This document shows, piece by piece, positions 34,772-43,612 of a DNA stretch of 64,000 nt; position 1 is the stretch's first letter, and each line of letters begins with the position of its first letter. A program made the position numbers and the translations under genes. This DNA comes from Rothia sp. HMSC078H08 (GTDB lineage Bacteria; Actinomycetota; Actinomycetes; Actinomycetales; Micrococcaceae), in the NCBI RefSeq assembly GCF_001808955.1, contig NZ_KV795257.1, positions 347,227-411,226 of the forward strand. Direction: 5' to 3'. The notes under the pieces were generated by a model. The model had not been told where the DNA came from. It saw only the letters and a list, made by a program, of their open reading frames with translations, and did no database searches.

Positions 34772-35959
34772 ATGATTCACAGCCGCCGCCACTTTATTGC
34801 GCTCACGGGCACTGCCGCCCTGGGTGCGATGCTTGCCGCTTGCGGTTCCAAAAAGACTGCGGAGGCGACCGCCTCCCCCACTCCTTCCGCTTCGATTGCG
34901 GGTGCCTACGATAACCTGTCGGGCGAGCTGAAATGGACCAAGTACGTTGCCGGTACCGGTGCTGCTCCGATGAGTAGCACCGACCCGGAGACCGGTCAGG
35001 TCTACACGATTGAGCCGACCGCCGGCCCCGCGAGCGTTGATTCTAAGGCGAGCGCCGTGCCCATCCCGGTTGAGGATGAGACCATGTACGAGAAGAACGC
35101 CCGCAGCCTGCGCGCCACCTTCGCGTATTTTGCGGCGGCGGTGAACTACGCCCGCATGACCGGTGATCCCGGTCCGGCTCTGCAGGTGGTTCAGGCTCAG
35201 AACTCTACCAACCGTGCGGCGCTGGAGAAGCTGCGCGCCTTCTATGCGCCCGGCACGAACTGGCTGGTGGGCGGCGAGGGGACTTTCCGCCTGACCGATA
35301 AGCAGCCGACGACCCGCGGCACTAAGTATGCGTGGGCGTGCACCGTAACTCAGGCGCACGGTATGCAGGTTGAGAAGGCGACCAATACGACCAAGCCTCT
35401 GGAAGACACTGAGGCACAGGAGATTAAGGCTCTCTACGCTGAGTACGATGAGGAGGCGAAGCGCTGGTTGGTGATTGCGCCTCAGCAGTACGATCCCGCA
35501 TTGACCCCGAAGCCGACGCAGACTCCGCGTGCGCATCCTTCCTCGACCTATACCCCGACGGTAACTGATGACAGCACCGTGGCAGCTAATGCTGGCGCAC
35601 ACACCGGCGCGAATACTTCGGGTAACGGCGCGGCTCAGGGCACTGCTCAGAATGGTGCCGCGCAGAACGGTGGTGCGCAGGCTCCTGCCGCCCAGAACGG
35701 TTCCCATCAGTACACTGGCTCCCAGAACGGTGGTGCCGGTCAGGGGTCTGCTGGTCAGGGTGGCGCGGCTCAGGCTCCTCAACCTGCCGCTACCCAGGCG
35801 CCTGCGGCTCCCGCGCAACCCGTGGCGACTCAGCCTGCAGCTGCGACGGCTCAGCCGAGCGCAGCGCCCGGTGCCCCTGATGCGGGCGGTGTAGCTGGCG
35901 GTGTAAATGCTCCCGGCGCTGAGGCACCCGGCGGTATTCCTGGTGAAGGCGCACAGTAG
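34772..35959 (+). CDS. Tat/lipobox lipoprotein, array member 2, with Gln/Ala/Gly-rich tail
   Basis: 395 residues. SRRHFIALTGTAALGAMLAAC gives an RR pair and lipobox Cys24. The core contains AAVNYARMTGD and TNWLVGGEGTFRL. Unlike the others, residues about 250-395 form a long low-complexity tail (QNGAAQNGGAQ-like, then AAPAQPVATQP-like), possibly a wall-spanning or matrix segment. AAGGGG lies 6 bases before the ATG at 34772. A terminator separates it from member 1, so at least some of the five are transcribed independently. Confidence 0.8.
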   Translation: MIHSRRHFIALTGTAALGAMLAACGSKKTAEATASPTPSASIAGAYDNLSGELKWTKYVAGTGAAPMSSTDPETGQVYTIEPTAGPASVDSKASAVPIPVEDETMYEKNARSLRATFAYFAAAVNYARMTGDPGPALQVVQAQNSTNRAALEKLRAFYAPGTNWLVGGEGTFRLTDKQPTTRGTKYAWACTVTQAHGMQVEKATNTTKPLEDTEAQEIKALYAEYDEEAKRWLVIAPQQYDPALTPKPTQTPRAHPSSTYTPTVTDDSTVAANAGAHTGANTSGNGAAQGTAQNGAAQNGGAQAPAAQNGSHQYTGSQNGGAGQGSAGQGGAAQAPQPAATQAPAAPAQPVATQPAAATAQPSAAPGAPDAGGVAGGVNAPGAEAPGGIPGEGAQ

Positions 35960-36225
35960 CCCCTCCCCCTATAGACGATGAACGCGTCCCTCTTTCACCC
36001 CATCCGGTGCGATACTCCCGCTGGTTCCACTGAGTTCACTGGCGGCGGTAAGTTCGCTGATGGGCGGCATATCACGCTCCTATGAGCGCTGGTACGCACG
36101 GGTGTGAAGGCGGGGGCGCGTTATACTTAGGACTGTCTCTAGAGGGATGTCCGCGTGTGATATCCACTCGTCGAGGCGTTCTCTCACTCGTCTCTCACCT
36201 GAGATTCTCATTCGAAAGGTATTCC

Positions 36226-37068
36226 GTGGCGCTTTTCCCCATGACCTCCGGGCTTCCCAGTTCCACTACCGGCGTCAGCCGCCGTTCTGCTCTGCGTTAT
36301 GCGGGTGCAGGCGTTGCGGGCGTGTCTTTGAGCGCCCTGCTGGTTGCGTGCGGCGGTGGTTCTTCTTCTAGCGAGAACGCTGATGCGGATACCCCTCAGA
36401 TTTCCCCTTCGGCTTCTGCGCGTACTGATTTTAGCGGCGAGGTCACCTTCGACAACTATGAGAAGAAGGGTAATTTCGTTCCGGCGACCGAGTCTGCGCC
36501 CGCTCAGAACGTGCCGTTCCCCAAGCGTCCGGCAAGCGCGTCGGAGAACTCGGTGCAGGGTCTGTACGATTCGATTGCTTTCGTGTATGCGGCGATCAAT
36601 TACCTGGTGCTGACCGGTGATGCGGCTCCGCTGCGTGACTCGAAGGCTGATGAGAAATTCGTTGCGTCGTTCTCTTCGTTTATGGATGAGTCGAATGAGA
36701 GCTCGCAGAATCGTGATTGGTTTGTGTCGCCGAAGGTGACCATGTCTGCGTTCACTGCAGTTCCTGCGCTGGTGAAGAAGAGCGTGCAGTGGACCTTTGA
36801 CCTGGTGATTGATTTGGGTCCGACCGTGGTGATTGACGGTGCTCCCGCGGAGATGTCTGAGAAGGTGCGCCGTACTGAGCGCGGTCTGGTGGTTACCGGT
36901 GTGCGCCACGATAATGACTGGACTCTGACGATTCAGGATGAGTACGAGGCTCAGGCTTCGGCTCAGCCGCAGAATGGTGGCGCTAATGGTGGTGCCGCTA
37001 ACGGCGGTAATGCTGGCAATTCCGGCAACTCCGGTAATGGCGGCAATTCTAATGGTGACAACCTTTAA
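36226..37068 (+). CDS. Tat/lipobox lipoprotein, array member 3
   Basis: 280 residues. VSRRSALRYAGAG followed by SALLVAC gives an RR pair and lipobox Cys42. The core has AAINYLVLTGD and RDWFVSPKVT. The tail is Gly/Asn-rich (GGANGGAANGGNAGNSGN). I chose the GTG at 36226, which lies 6 bases after AAAGG (36215-36219), the same layout as members 1 and 5. The frame stays open to 36082, but that start would put 48 residues before the signal. A TATACT hexamer near 36122-36127 could be its -10, giving a leader of about 90 nt. Confidence 0.8.
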   Translation: MALFPMTSGLPSSTTGVSRRSALRYAGAGVAGVSLSALLVACGGGSSSSENADADTPQISPSASARTDFSGEVTFDNYEKKGNFVPATESAPAQNVPFPKRPASASENSVQGLYDSIAFVYAAINYLVLTGDAAPLRDSKADEKFVASFSSFMDESNESSQNRDWFVSPKVTMSAFTAVPALVKKSVQWTFDLVIDLGPTVVIDGAPAEMSEKVRRTERGLVVTGVRHDNDWTLTIQDEYEAQASAQPQNGGANGGAANGGNAGNSGNSGNGGNSNGDNL

Positions 37069-37090
37069 GCCCTCAGATGGATGAGGCATC

Positions 37091-37120
37091 ATGCCCTAAC
37101 TCGCACTCGGGTTAGGGCAT
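37091..37120 (+). terminator. Terminator after lipoprotein 3
   Basis: 10-bp stem ATGCCCTAAC/GTTAGGGCAT followed by GATCTGTTTT. Confidence 0.75.
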
Positions 37121-37174
37121 GATCTGTTTTACTCTGGTAATAACGAGCTTTCCTGGATTCAAGGTTTTTCTCTT

Positions 37175-38110
37175 ATGTCTTCTTTTTCTCAGTCTTTCTC
37201 TCGCCGTTCTCTGCTGCGTTTGGGCTTGGGTGCGTCCGCTGTTGCGGGTTCTGCGGCGCTGTTGAGCGCGTGCGGTTCGGGTGGATCTAGCCAGCAGTCG
37301 GGTTCTCAGGGTGGTAGCCTGAATGGTTTGAAGTCGAGCGCTAACCCGAATGGGTACAGCGATGATGGTAAGAACTATTCGGGTCTGGTGGAGTACACCC
37401 ACTATGAGGGTGCGGTGAATTATGAGCAGGGTACGGTGGAGCATCCGCCGCGTAACGCTCCGAAGCCGAAGGTGAGTGATGCTCTGTCGGCGAATACGGT
37501 GACGGGTTTCCATGAGGCGATTGCTTATTTTGCAGCGGCTATGGATTACCTGGTGAAGACCGGTAACACGGATGCGTTCTCGACCGGTATTCAGCTGTCG
37601 TCGAAGACTCGCTCTGAGGTGGATGCCCTGTCGGCTTCTATTCTTGCGGGTGTGGAGAAGGGGTCCTGGTATGTGAATCCGTCGGCTTCCTATGCGCTTT
37701 CGAGTGCGCAGCCGTCCATTATGAGTGATGGCAACCTGCTGTTTAAGGGCAAGTACACCCTGGACTTCGGTACGGAGGCGGTGGCTGAGGGCAAGATCCA
37801 GCCGGTGGTTACCTCCGCGAGCGCTTCTGCTGAGCCTTCTGAGGATGCGCTGGTGTCTGATGCGCCGTCCCCCACTGCGACGGCGGCGGGTCCGGTGTCT
37901 CAGGTAACGGTTCAGGAGTGCGATTTCCGCGGCCGCTACCATGCTGATTCGAAGATGTGGGAGCTGAGCGTGGCGTACGGTGCCACTGTTCAGGGTAGCG
38001 CTGCTCAGGGTGGTGTTTCCTCTGCGAGCGCGGCAGCATCCGGTTCGGCTTCCGTGCCCTCTTCTGCCGCCGCTTCTGCTGAGGCGTCCGCCACTTCCGC
38101 GGCGTCATAG
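37175..38110 (+). CDS. Tat/lipobox lipoprotein, array member 4
   Basis: 311 residues. FSRRSLLRLGLGASAV and LLSAC give an RR pair and lipobox Cys33. The core has AAMDYLVKTGN and GSWYVNPSASYAL, closest in wording to member 5. The segment HYEGAVNYEQGTVEHPPRN also has a counterpart in member 5. The tail is Ala/Ser-rich. AAGG lies about 10 bases before the ATG. Confidence 0.8.
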   Translation: MSSFSQSFSRRSLLRLGLGASAVAGSAALLSACGSGGSSQQSGSQGGSLNGLKSSANPNGYSDDGKNYSGLVEYTHYEGAVNYEQGTVEHPPRNAPKPKVSDALSANTVTGFHEAIAYFAAAMDYLVKTGNTDAFSTGIQLSSKTRSEVDALSASILAGVEKGSWYVNPSASYALSSAQPSIMSDGNLLFKGKYTLDFGTEAVAEGKIQPVVTSASASAEPSEDALVSDAPSPTATAAGPVSQVTVQECDFRGRYHADSKMWELSVAYGATVQGSAAQGGVSSASAAASGSASVPSSAAASAEASATSAAS

Positions 38111-38227
38111 TTCGTCATAACGCTTTTATCTGCGAGGCGCTTCTCACGCTTCGTCCACTCAACTCTGTATCCCGTTGGGTTTGCGGCTAAACTGGTTGCA
38201 ATCACCGACTGACTGAAAGGTATCACT

Positions 38228-39004
38228 ATGTCCGAGAACCTGACCCGCCGCGCGGCGCTGGGTGTGCTGGGCGTCAGCTCTATGGCTTTGCTGGCGGCTT
38301 GTGGCTCTAAGGCTACTTCTGAGGCGTCTGCTTCCGCTTCTGGCTCTGAGAGCGCTTCTACTGCTGCTTCTGAGTCTGCTACCGCTTCGCCCTCTGCTTC
38401 TGCATCGGCGTCTGCTTCCCCTTCCGCTTCTGCGTCCGCTTCGGCTACTGCAACGAACTCTCCGCTGCCCAACGACAATAAGGATTACAGCGGCGTAGCG
38501 AAGCTGGAGAAGATGGAGGATCACGGCGAGTACCAGCCGGGTAATGCTGAGCACCCGCCGCAGAACGTGCCGTCCCCGATTGTTCCGGAGGCTATGCACC
38601 AGAATTCGGTGGCTGGCTTCGCGGCGGCTCTGGCGTACTTCGGTGCGGCGTTTGAGTACCTGCTGCGTACCGGCGATATGCACTACATGAACGAGGTCAG
38701 CACCGACCAGGAGACCCTGGCGGCGATGAAGAAGTACGCGGACTCCACCAAGGCAGGTATTGACGAGAAGAAGACCTGGTACGTGAACCCGACCGCTACC
38801 CTGACTATTGGCACCAAGCAGCCGGTTCTGGCGCAGGGTGCGTACAACTGGACCGTGACTCTGAACGTTGATCTGGGTGAGAAGCTGTTCAAGGACGGCA
38901 AGGAGCAGACCGTGGCGGCTGATAAGCGTCACGTGAAGATGTTTGGTGAGGCTGTTGGCCGCTACCTGAACAACAAGTGGGACCTTCACATGGACATCAA
39001 CTAG
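38228..39004 (+). CDS. Tat/lipobox lipoprotein, array member 5
   Basis: 258 residues, the shortest. LTRRAALGVLGVSSMALLAAC gives an RR pair and lipobox Cys25. A Ser/Ala-rich linker (about 45 residues) precedes the core AAFEYLLRTGD and KTWYVNPTATLTI. It ends directly after the folded domain without a low-complexity tail. AAAGG lies 7 bases before the ATG. A gap of 117 bp with no terminator follows member 4, so these two may be cotranscribed. Confidence 0.8.
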   Translation: MSENLTRRAALGVLGVSSMALLAACGSKATSEASASASGSESASTAASESATASPSASASASASPSASASASATATNSPLPNDNKDYSGVAKLEKMEDHGEYQPGNAEHPPQNVPSPIVPEAMHQNSVAGFAAALAYFGAAFEYLLRTGDMHYMNEVSTDQETLAAMKKYADSTKAGIDEKKTWYVNPTATLTIGTKQPVLAQGAYNWTVTLNVDLGEKLFKDGKEQTVAADKRHVKMFGEAVGRYLNNKWDLHMDIN

Positions 39005-39180
39005 TCCTCTGAGGCTGGTTTTCTCCCCCGCTTTTGCGTCTTTTCCATCTCAGGATGCGGTTTTCTACTGTTTTTTCCATTGATGGCAATAAAATTTGTG
39101 GCTCCAGCTTGCGGTGAACGGAGTTCATCACTACTCTTATATACAGAGGTTGTCTTTTGGGCTACATAATGTTTCTAGAG
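39005..39180. other. Gap after the lipoprotein array
   Basis: No gene seen. It contains TATATA near 39140 and TACATAAT near 39163, so a short transcript ending at the 39229 terminator is possible but unsupported. Confidence 0.3.
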
Positions 39181-39229
39181 AGCGCCGCACATTCATCATC
39201 CTTTGTCGAGAAAGGGTTTGTGCGGCGCT
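39181..39229 (+). terminator. Strong terminator 177 bp after lipoprotein 5
   Basis: 10-bp perfect stem AGCGCCGCAC/GTGCGGCGCT with an inner CCTTT/AAAGG stem, followed by TTTTCTG. Confidence 0.8.
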
Positions 39230-39296
39230 TTTCTGTACCCTCTTTCTGAACCTCGTTCCTTGAGGTTTTTCTCTGGCATTATTACGAACTGTGACC

Positions 39297-39312
39297 GCAG
39301 GTTTAAACCTGC
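39297..39312. promoter_or_regulatory. Perfect 16-bp palindrome upstream of cysK
   Basis: GCAGGTTTAAACCTGC is fully self-complementary and lies about 95 bp before the cysK start. It looks like an operator for a dimeric regulator; which regulator is unknown. Confidence 0.5.
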
Positions 39313-39405
39313 CGCCGGTGAGTAGTAGAGTTGCCACGTAACCGATTATTCATTGCGGAGACCCCGTCGCGGCTGGCCTCCCCCAAGCTCATGAAGGAGC
39401 ACCCC

Positions 39406-40341
39406 ATGGCAAAGATTCTCAACAGCATTGTTGAAGCAACCGGCCAGACCCCCCTGGTTAAGCTGAACCGACTGGACGAAGGTCTTCCCGGTAACGTAGC
39501 GGTCAAGCTTGAGTTCTACAACCCCGCTGGTTCGGTTAAGGACCGCATCGGTCGCGCCATCATTGACGCTGCTGAGAAGTCGGGTGCGCTGAAGCCCGGC
39601 GGCACCATTGTTGAGGGCACTTCCGGTAACACCGGTATTGCGCTGGCTATGGTGGGTGCTGCTCGCGGTTACCGCGTCATCCTGACCATGCCGGAGACCA
39701 TGTCTGCTGAGCGTCGCGTGCTGCTGCGCGCTTACGGTGCTCAGATTGTGCTGACCCCCGGTACCGAGGGTATGCGCGGCGCTGTGGAGAAGGCTAAGGA
39801 AATCGTTGCGACCACCGAGAACGCTATCCTGGCGTCCCAGTTCTCCAACGAGGCGAACCCCACCATTCACTACAACACCACCGGCCCCGAGATTTGGGAA
39901 GCAACCGACGGTAAGGTCGACATTTTCGTGGCGGGTATTGGCACCGGCGGCACCATCTCCGGTACCGGTAAGTACCTGAAGGAGCAGAACCCGGACGTGA
40001 AGGTTGTTGCGGTTGAGCCGAAGGACTCCCCGCTGCTCTCCGAGGGTCGCGTTGGCCCCCACAAGATTCAGGGCCTGGGCGCTAACTTCGTTCCCGACAC
40101 CCTGGACCGCGGCATCTACGATTCGGTGACTCCGGTCAGCGCTGAGGATGCTATGCGCACCTCCCGCCTGCTGGCTACCCAGGAAGGTATTCTGGGCGGT
40201 ATTTCTTCCGGTGCGGCTGTGTGGGCTGCTCTGGAGGAGGCTAAGAAGTCTGAGAACAAGGACAAGCTGATTGTGGCTATCGTTCCCGACTTCGGTGAGC
40301 GTTACATCTCTACCGCTCTGTACGAGGATATCCGCGGCTAA
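39406..40341 (+). CDS. cysK: Cysteine synthase A (O-acetylserine sulfhydrylase)
   Basis: PLP enzyme that makes cysteine from O-acetylserine and sulfide. 311 residues. The PLP Lys is in NPAGSVKDRIG, the substrate loop is EGTSGNTGIALAM, and GTGGTISGTGKYL binds the phosphate. AAGGAG lies 6 bases before the ATG at 39406, giving MAKILNSIVEATGQTPLV. The 25 codons open upstream are not used. It precedes cysE by 298 bp with a terminator between, so the two may be separately controlled. Confidence 0.97.
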   Translation: MAKILNSIVEATGQTPLVKLNRLDEGLPGNVAVKLEFYNPAGSVKDRIGRAIIDAAEKSGALKPGGTIVEGTSGNTGIALAMVGAARGYRVILTMPETMSAERRVLLRAYGAQIVLTPGTEGMRGAVEKAKEIVATTENAILASQFSNEANPTIHYNTTGPEIWEATDGKVDIFVAGIGTGGTISGTGKYLKEQNPDVKVVAVEPKDSPLLSEGRVGPHKIQGLGANFVPDTLDRGIYDSVTPVSAEDAMRTSRLLATQEGILGGISSGAAVWAALEEAKKSENKDKLIVAIVPDFGERYISTALYEDIRG

Positions 40342-40404
40342 TAGGCCCCGGTCTTCGGCACCCCTCCCCGTGAGGCCGCCATCTAGAACAGTACGCAGTG
40401 TTCG

Positions 40405-40439
40405 ACGCTCCGTCCCGGTTGCATGCCGGGGCGGAGCGT
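40405..40439 (+). terminator. Terminator of cysK
   Basis: 14-bp stem with one G-T pair (40405-40418 with 40426-40439), then TTGCGTTTTCT. Confidence 0.8.
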
Positions 40440-40538
40440 TTGCGTTTTCTCGCGATGCTCCCCCGCTGAGACCCGCCCGAGCCCGAATATTACGTTCCGC
40501 ACGCAATTGTGACCGAGATGTTAAAGAGAGCACTCACT

Positions 40539-40625
40539 ATGACGACGACAGAGTTCGGGAATAGGTGAATGAGCACCGTTGTTGGTACCTTTGGAAAGGT
40601 CGCATACACAGAGCGCGACCGATGA
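40539..40625 (+). other. Two stacked short open frames before cysE
   Basis: A 9-codon frame (40539-40568, MTTTEFGNR) ends exactly where an 18-codon frame (40569-40625, [18 protein letters not shown]) begins. That second frame ends 14 bases before the cysE ATG. AGGTGA precedes the second ATG. They contain no Cys codons, so a cysteine attenuator is not indicated. Confidence 0.25.
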
Positions 40626-40639
40626 GGGAAAGGGAACCC

Positions 40640-41224
40640 ATGAGTTTTATTGCGCGTCTGCGTGAAGATATTGAGAACGTCCGCCAGCACGATCCTGCTG
40701 CGCGCGGCGCTGTCGAGATTGCGCTGAACTATTCGGGTATGCACGCGATTTGGGTTCACCGTCTGACCCATAAGCTCTGGCAGAAGGATGAGACGAAGGC
40801 TCTGGCTCGTACTCTCTCGCAGTTTGCTCGTTTTCTGACCGGTGTGGAGATTCACCCCGGTGCGACCATTGGCCGCCGTTTCTTCATTGATCACGGCATG
40901 GGCATTGTGATTGGTGAGACCGCTGAGGTTGGTGACGACGTGATGCTGTACCACGGCGTGACCCTGGGCGGTCGTTCCCTGGAGAAGGTGAAGCGTCACC
41001 CCACTATTGGTGACCGTGTGACCATTGGCGCCGGCGCGAAGGTGCTGGGCCCGGTGGAGATTGGTGCCGATAGCGCTATTGGTGCGAACGCTGTGGTCGT
41101 CAACGATCACCCCGCCGATTCGATTATTACCGGTATTCCGGCGAAGCACCGCCCGCGTACCCCGGAGAAGAAGAAGCCGCTGGTGGACGCTGTGGAGTAC
41201 ATTGACCCCGCCATGTGGATTTAG
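40640..41224 (+). CDS. cysE: Serine O-acetyltransferase
   Basis: Acetylates serine with acetyl-CoA to give O-acetylserine, the CysK substrate. 194 residues: an N-terminal helical domain followed by a left-handed beta-helix with hexapeptide repeats ([21 protein letters not shown], then [14 protein letters not shown]). The His of DHGMG and HGVTLG are catalytic in the family. The ATG at 40640 has AAAGGG 5 bases upstream. An upstream in-frame ATG at 40565 would add 25 unconserved residues. The C-terminus lacks the long CysK-binding tail ending in Ile seen in E. coli CysE. Confidence 0.95.
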   Translation: MSFIARLREDIENVRQHDPAARGAVEIALNYSGMHAIWVHRLTHKLWQKDETKALARTLSQFARFLTGVEIHPGATIGRRFFIDHGMGIVIGETAEVGDDVMLYHGVTLGGRSLEKVKRHPTIGDRVTIGAGAKVLGPVEIGADSAIGANAVVVNDHPADSIITGIPAKHRPRTPEKKKPLVDAVEYIDPAMWI

Positions 41225-41249
41225 CGCTTGGCAAGCGTTTTGAGGCGGT

Positions 41250-41293
41250 AGAGGCGCACCTGGAGGCTTCCTGCAAGCTCCAGTGGCGCCTCT
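41250..41293 (+). terminator. Terminator of cysE
   Basis: Arms 41250-41265 and 41278-41293 pair at 14 of 16 positions. U tract is weak. Confidence 0.55.
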
Positions 41294-41363
41294 CCCCTAC
41301 GGTTCTTCCCCTAGGGGCGCTTCTCTCTAGTACCCTGCGCAACAACATATTGAAGACATAACG

Positions 41364-41409
41364 AAAGCCCGCCTTCGACCGGATTCTCATCCAGCCGAAG
41401 GCGGGCTTT
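41364..41409. terminator. Terminator of gnd
   Basis: Perfect 14-bp stem AAAGCCCGCCTTCG and its complement, 21 bp after the gnd stop, with A/T runs at the base. Confidence 0.8.
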
Positions 41410-41430
41410 GACGTATTTAGCTACGGGAGC

Positions 41431-42903
41431 TTAGTGAACGTGAATGTCCGCTGCGTTCACCTCGGAACGGTCACCGCTCCACATGGTGTGGAAGGCGCCC
41501 TCTTCGTCGATACGACCGTAGGTGTGCGCACCGAAGAAGTCACGCTGGCCCTGAATCAGGGATGCGGGCAGGCGGTCGCGGCGCAGACCGTCGTAGTAGG
41601 ACAGTGCGGAAGCGAACACCGGCACGGGGATGCCCAGTGCGGTTGCCTTAGCCACCACGCGACGCCAGGAAGGAACGAGCTCCTCCATAAGGTTCTTGAA
41701 GGCGGGTGCCAGCAGCATGTTCGCGGGAGCCTCATCAGCGTAAGCAGCCATGATGTCGCCCAGCAGCTCGGCGCGGATGATGCAGCCTGCACGCCACAGC
41801 GATGCGATGGTGTCCAGCTTCAGGTCCCAACCGTATTCCTTGCCTGCGCGGGTGAGCAGGTCCATGCCCTGTGCGTAGGCCACGAGCTTGGACGCGAAGA
41901 GCGCGCGGCGCACATCCTCAACGAACTCGGGGTCGCCTGCACCGATACCGGTGGTTGCGATTAGGCCTGCGGGCAGTTCGCGCTGTGCCTGCTCGCGCTG
42001 CTCACGCTCGGAGGAGGAGAGGGCGCGTGCGAACACGGACTCTGCGATAGCGGAGACGGGAGAACCGAGGTCCAGGCCAGCCTTAGCGGTCCACAGGCCG
42101 GTACCCTTCTGGCCGGCGGCGTCAACGATTACGTCGACCAGGGGCTTGCCGGTCTTGGCGTCCACCTGTGCGAGCACCTCGGAGGTGATTTCGATCAGGT
42201 AGGAGTTCAGCTCGGTCTTGTTCCAGGCCTTGAAGATCTCTGCCTGCTCGGCGGGTTCGATGCCGGCCACGGAACGCAGCAGGTCGTAGGCCTCGCCAAT
42301 CACCTGCATGTCGGCGTACTCGATGCCGTTGTGGACCATCTTCACGAAGTGGCCGGAGCCGTCGGTGGAGATCCATGCGCAGCAGGGTGCGCCGTCCTGG
42401 GGAGCCTTAGCGGCAATCTTCTCGAGCATGGGGCCGATGTGCTTGTAGGACTCGGCGGAGCCGCCGGGCATCATGGAGGGGCCCCAGAGGGCGCCTTCCT
42501 CACCACCGGACACGCCGACGCCCACGAAGTGCAGGCCCTTTTCAGCCAGGGCGTGCTCGCGACGGATGGTGTCGGGGAAGTGGGAGTTACCGCCGTCGAT
42601 GATGATGTCACCCTCGTCGAGCATGGGGGTGAGCTGCTCGATAACAGCGTCGACGGGTGCGCCCGCCTTGACCATAATCAGGATGCGGCGGGGAGACTCG
42701 AGGGAGTCGACGAGTTCCTGCAGGGACTCGGTACGGATGAAGTCGCCGTCTGCGCCGTGCTCAGCCAGCAGTGCGTCGGTCTTCTCTACGGAACGGTTGT
42801 GCAGTGCCACGGTGTAGCCGTTACGTGCCAGGTTGCGGGCGAGGTTCGCGCCCATGACAGCAAGGCCGGTGACACCAATCTGTGCCTTCTTGTTTTCAGT
42901 CAT
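41431..42903 (-). CDS. gnd: 6-phosphogluconate dehydrogenase (decarboxylating)
   Basis: Oxidative pentose phosphate enzyme: 6-phosphogluconate to ribulose-5-phosphate, CO2 and NADPH. 490 residues, beginning MTENKKAQIGVTGLAVMGANLARN with the nucleotide-binding fold. Catalytic-region motifs are VGVSGGEEGALWGPS and KMVHNGIEYADMQ. The C-terminal FFGAHTYGRID is typical of the homodimeric enzyme. The ATG at 42903 has no evident Shine-Dalgarno. A TATATA hexamer lies about 30 bases upstream, so the leader is short. It lies downstream of the tRNA-Val gene and its terminator. Confidence 0.97.
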   Translation of the reverse strand: MTENKKAQIGVTGLAVMGANLARNLARNGYTVALHNRSVEKTDALLAEHGADGDFIRTESLQELVDSLESPRRILIMVKAGAPVDAVIEQLTPMLDEGDIIIDGGNSHFPDTIRREHALAEKGLHFVGVGVSGGEEGALWGPSMMPGGSAESYKHIGPMLEKIAAKAPQDGAPCCAWISTDGSGHFVKMVHNGIEYADMQVIGEAYDLLRSVAGIEPAEQAEIFKAWNKTELNSYLIEITSEVLAQVDAKTGKPLVDVIVDAAGQKGTGLWTAKAGLDLGSPVSAIAESVFARALSSSEREQREQAQRELPAGLIATTGIGAGDPEFVEDVRRALFASKLVAYAQGMDLLTRAGKEYGWDLKLDTIASLWRAGCIIRAELLGDIMAAYADEAPANMLLAPAFKNLMEELVPSWRRVVAKATALGIPVPVFASALSYYDGLRRDRLPASLIQGQRDFFGAHTYGRIDEEGAFHTMWSGDRSEVNAADIHVH

Positions 42904-43028
42904 GTATATAAGGATACGCGCTGAGGGCAGGCTATATATAGGTGGAGTGCACTTTTATGCTCTGAAGAGTCGCCCTTCTCACTCTTGGAGAGATATAGCG
43001 CGTGGAGAAAGTGCTTAGAACGGAAAAA

Positions 43029-43052
43029 CCCCGGTACCGTGCGGTACCGGGG
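43029..43052 (-). terminator. Terminator of tRNA-Val
   Basis: Perfect 10-bp stem CCCCGGTACC/GGTACCGGGG with a 4-nt loop, followed by five T on the minus strand. Confidence 0.9.
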
Positions 43053-43059
43053 TAATCGG

Positions 43060-43132
43060 TGGGTCCTACCGGGATCGAACCGATGACATCCACGGTGTAA
43101 ACGTGGCGCTCTACCAGCTGAGCTAAAGACCC
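43060..43132 (-). tRNA. tRNA-Val, anticodon UAC
   Basis: Cloverleaf on the minus strand. The acceptor stem GGGTCTT pairs with AGGACCC (one G-T). The D arm has AGCTCAGCTGGTAGAGC, the anticodon stem-loop is CCACG-TTTACAC-CGTGG, and the T arm carries GGTTCGATCC. The anticodon TAC reads GUA valine codons. The discriminator is A at 43060. Two C residues follow but the next base is G, so the CCA end must be completed enzymatically. Confidence 0.97.
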
Positions 43133-43180
43133 GTAGTTCTCACTGTTTCGTTTCCATTCCAGTGACGAACACAAGAAACA

Positions 43181-43209
43181 ACTATACGGGCTTTTGAGGT
43201 GCCACGCAA
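43181..43209 (-). promoter_or_regulatory. tRNA-Val promoter
   Basis: On the minus strand TTGCGT (43204-43209) and TATAGT (43181-43186) with a 17-bp spacer. The 5' leader before the mature tRNA would be about 42 nt. Confidence 0.6.
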
Positions 43210-43612
43210 ATCCAGAACACGTGTTCTATGTCTCAATATTTTTTTCATTTTCCCACCGCACCCAACATCAAGCCACACCAAGCCACAGCTACCCTCCCCC
43301 TCAGAAACAAGCCACACCCTCTCATTCCGCGCCATTCCGCCAACCCCGCCATTCCGCGCCATTTAGGTGCAAAAAGACCCTAACTAGTACTTTTGATGCG
43401 CATTTTTTCCACTCAGATAGTCACAATGCGAAACCCACATCACAAAAACCCCCATTTGAGACCAAGAGAGGCACCTTTAGGTCTAAGATAGTAGAGATAA
43501 GAAGCGAAGTGGGTCTTACAGACCTATAGCGCTTAAACACAAAGATTGTTCGACAACGCAACAACGCGCGGCGGGCGATCTCACAACCGCACAGAAGAGA
43601 GGTTGGATTAGT
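43210..43612. other. Region upstream of aceE
   Basis: No gene seen. The sequence from 43260 to 43370 is C/A-rich with repeated GCCACAC and CCATTCCGC words. GGTCT/AGACC words near 43480 and 43510-43523 could be part of the aceE control region, but I cannot assign a promoter or operator. Confidence 0.35.
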
